The notes under the pieces: generated by a model
Told to the model about the DNA's origin: nothing
The model's database searches: none
Seen by the model: only the letters and a program-made list of their open reading frames with translations
DNA from: Chloroflexota bacterium
Lineage (GTDB): Bacteria; Chloroflexota; UBA6077; CF-72
Direction of reading: 5' to 3'
NCBI GenBank assembly: GCA_019247135.1
Contig: JAFAPL010000659.1
Location: forward strand, 1 to 5,900
DNA: 5,900 nucleotides
Program-made: the position numbers and the translations under genes
In this document: positions 5,330-5,900 of the stretch, one piece after another
Numbering within the stretch: position 1 is the stretch's first letter
How the letters are laid out: each line of letters starts with the position of its first letter

Positions 5330-5707
5330 ATGTCTGGGCCCATGGAGAACGAGGAGCTCGCTGCTTTGCGCGCGACCCTTCTGGCCGCTCAGCGCCAGCC
5401 GCTGGCCGTCAAGGCGCGGCAAGCGCGTTTGAGTGCATTGCTCGCCGATGGTGACGAGCTGTTGCCGTATGTGTTGTCGAGGTCGTGCTCGGACCCGCGC
5501 GATCGGACGTGCGACCGTGAGGAATTGCGGCACTTACGCGTGCTCGAAGGTGCGCCCGAGTTGCCGCAGGTGGCTCCGCCGCAGCGCGCGGCGACGTACG
5601 AGCCGATTCCCACGCGACCGGGCCGCTTCGCCGCGATGCTCGCGATTCTGATCGTGCTGTGTCTGCTCAGCCAGATGCTGGGCATGCTCTTTATCCACTT
5701 CCACTAA
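5330..5707 (+). CDS. Small hypothetical protein with C-terminal membrane anchor (125 aa)
   Basis: Family not recognised. The first 70 residues are charged and helical (ENEELAALRATLLAAQ, 6-21; VKARQARLSALLADGDELLPYVLS, 27-50) and resemble a short coiled or bundled helix. A Cys-containing stretch (SCSDPRDRTC, 52-61) and a proline-rich linker (about 75-98) follow. It ends with one hydrophobic helix (FAAMLAILIVLCLLSQMLGMLF, about 100-121) and the short tail IHFH. This is the layout of a tail-anchored inner-membrane protein with a cytoplasmic N-terminal domain. Two in-frame ATGs are possible, 5330 and 5342 (121 residues). Neither has a clear Shine-Dalgarno site, and the promoter position favours the second. 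It is divergent from the DinB-like gene with about 52 bases between starts. Coding is supported by the organised hydrophobic end, but the function is unknown. Confidence 0.65.
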   Translation: MSGPMENEELAALRATLLAAQRQPLAVKARQARLSALLADGDELLPYVLSRSCSDPRDRTCDREELRHLRVLEGAPELPQVAPPQRAATYEPIPTRPGRFAAMLAILIVLCLLSQMLGMLFIHFH

Positions 5708-5852
5708 GCGCTCGGATTAAGGGCCGGGTCGGGGGAGCCTGCGGCCCCCCGCCGCCAGTCGCTCCCGTTGGTCGCTCCTTCCCGCGGCGACCCCCCGCGT
5801 ACGTGCTGAGCCGCCCTTTGAGGCTACTTGCTGCGCGCAGCGCCGGGGAATA
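5708..5852. other. Intergenic region with repeats and hairpins, no gene seen
   Basis: I see no convincing gene here. It contains a G-run/C-run pair (GGGGG at 5731-5735 with CCCCC in 5745-5750), two direct copies of GTCGCTCC (5758-5765 and 5771-5778), a GGTCGC/GCGACC inverted pair (5770-5775 and 5787-5792) and the 10-base palindrome CTGCGCGCAG (5831-5840). The short open frame crossing it is arginine/proline-rich and lacks protein-like features. This density of small repeats suggests a dispersed intergenic repeat or a structured untranslated RNA. Confidence 0.45.
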
Positions 5853-5874
5853 AAAGGGGGCGGGAGCCCCCTTT
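5853..5874 (-). terminator. Hairpin terminator, best read on the minus strand
   Basis: A perfect 9-bp stem, AAAGGGGGC (5853-5861) with GCCCCCTTT (5866-5874), is closed by the four-base loop GGGA. On the minus strand the stem runs into TTTTATT, a good T tract, so it probably ends a minus-strand gene lying beyond the right edge. On the plus strand only three T residues follow, all within the stem, so termination of the 125-residue protein's message is possible but weaker. Confidence 0.6.
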
Positions 5875-5889
5875 CGGCACGAAGTGCCG
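5875..5889. repeat. Second hairpin abutting the terminator
   Basis: CGGCAC and GTGCCG form a perfect 6-bp stem around the loop GAA and directly abut the preceding terminator hairpin with no spacer. Two adjoining hairpins are typical of dispersed palindromic repeats as well as of tandem terminators. Which applies cannot be told from one copy. Confidence 0.5.
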
Positions 5890-5900
5890 TGCCAGCGCAG

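Noticed and set aside
5659..5853. 64-residue plus-strand frame at the right end
   Set aside because: It overlaps the membrane helix of the 125-residue gene and then runs through hairpin-rich DNA; the composition is Pro/Arg-rich noise.
1..5900. CRISPR array, insertion sequence, phage or defence system
   Set aside because: No regularly spaced repeats, transposase, integrase or defence-type domains are seen; the two tRNAs show no duplicated 3' end in the window that would mark an attachment site.

Overview
The window is GC-rich and densely coded. It carries seven probable protein genes and two tRNA genes with encoded CCA ends. Nothing fixes the taxon. The best clue is the large secreted protein at the left: its LGxPIS...FEYGVLAW-type N-terminal repeats resemble those of many secreted Chloroflexota proteins. 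Together with high GC, GTG starts and possibly leaderless genes, this suggests a high-GC Chloroflexota-like or other terrabacterial genome (inference, moderate to low confidence).

Layout from left to right. Positions 23-2027 hold a minus-strand pair: an 81-residue hypothetical protein, then a 561-residue secreted protein with a probable TIM-barrel-like C-terminal region. A short divergent promoter region (about 2028-2086) separates them from tRNA-Cys(GCA) on the plus strand. A 12-helix MFS transporter of the sugar:cation symporter (GPH/SLC45-like) type follows closely. Its reading frame runs into tRNA-Leu(TAA), and its TAA stop is the anticodon triplet of that tRNA. A strong bidirectional hairpin terminator follows, shared with a convergent minus-strand gene for a small secreted four-cysteine protein. 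After a divergent intergenic region come a plus-strand flavin reductase-like protein and, tail to tail 7 bases away, a DinB-like protein on the minus strand that lacks the usual first metal-ligand histidine. A small plus-strand protein with one C-terminal membrane helix follows. The last 193 bases hold no convincing gene but several hairpins, including one that looks like a terminator for a minus-strand gene beyond the right edge.

The genes do not form one pathway; this looks like an ordinary chromosomal region of housekeeping RNAs and accessory genes. I see no CRISPR array, mobile element or defence system. The most notable observation is the same-strand overlap of the transporter gene and tRNA-Leu. 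Next are the uncharacterised secreted proteins.
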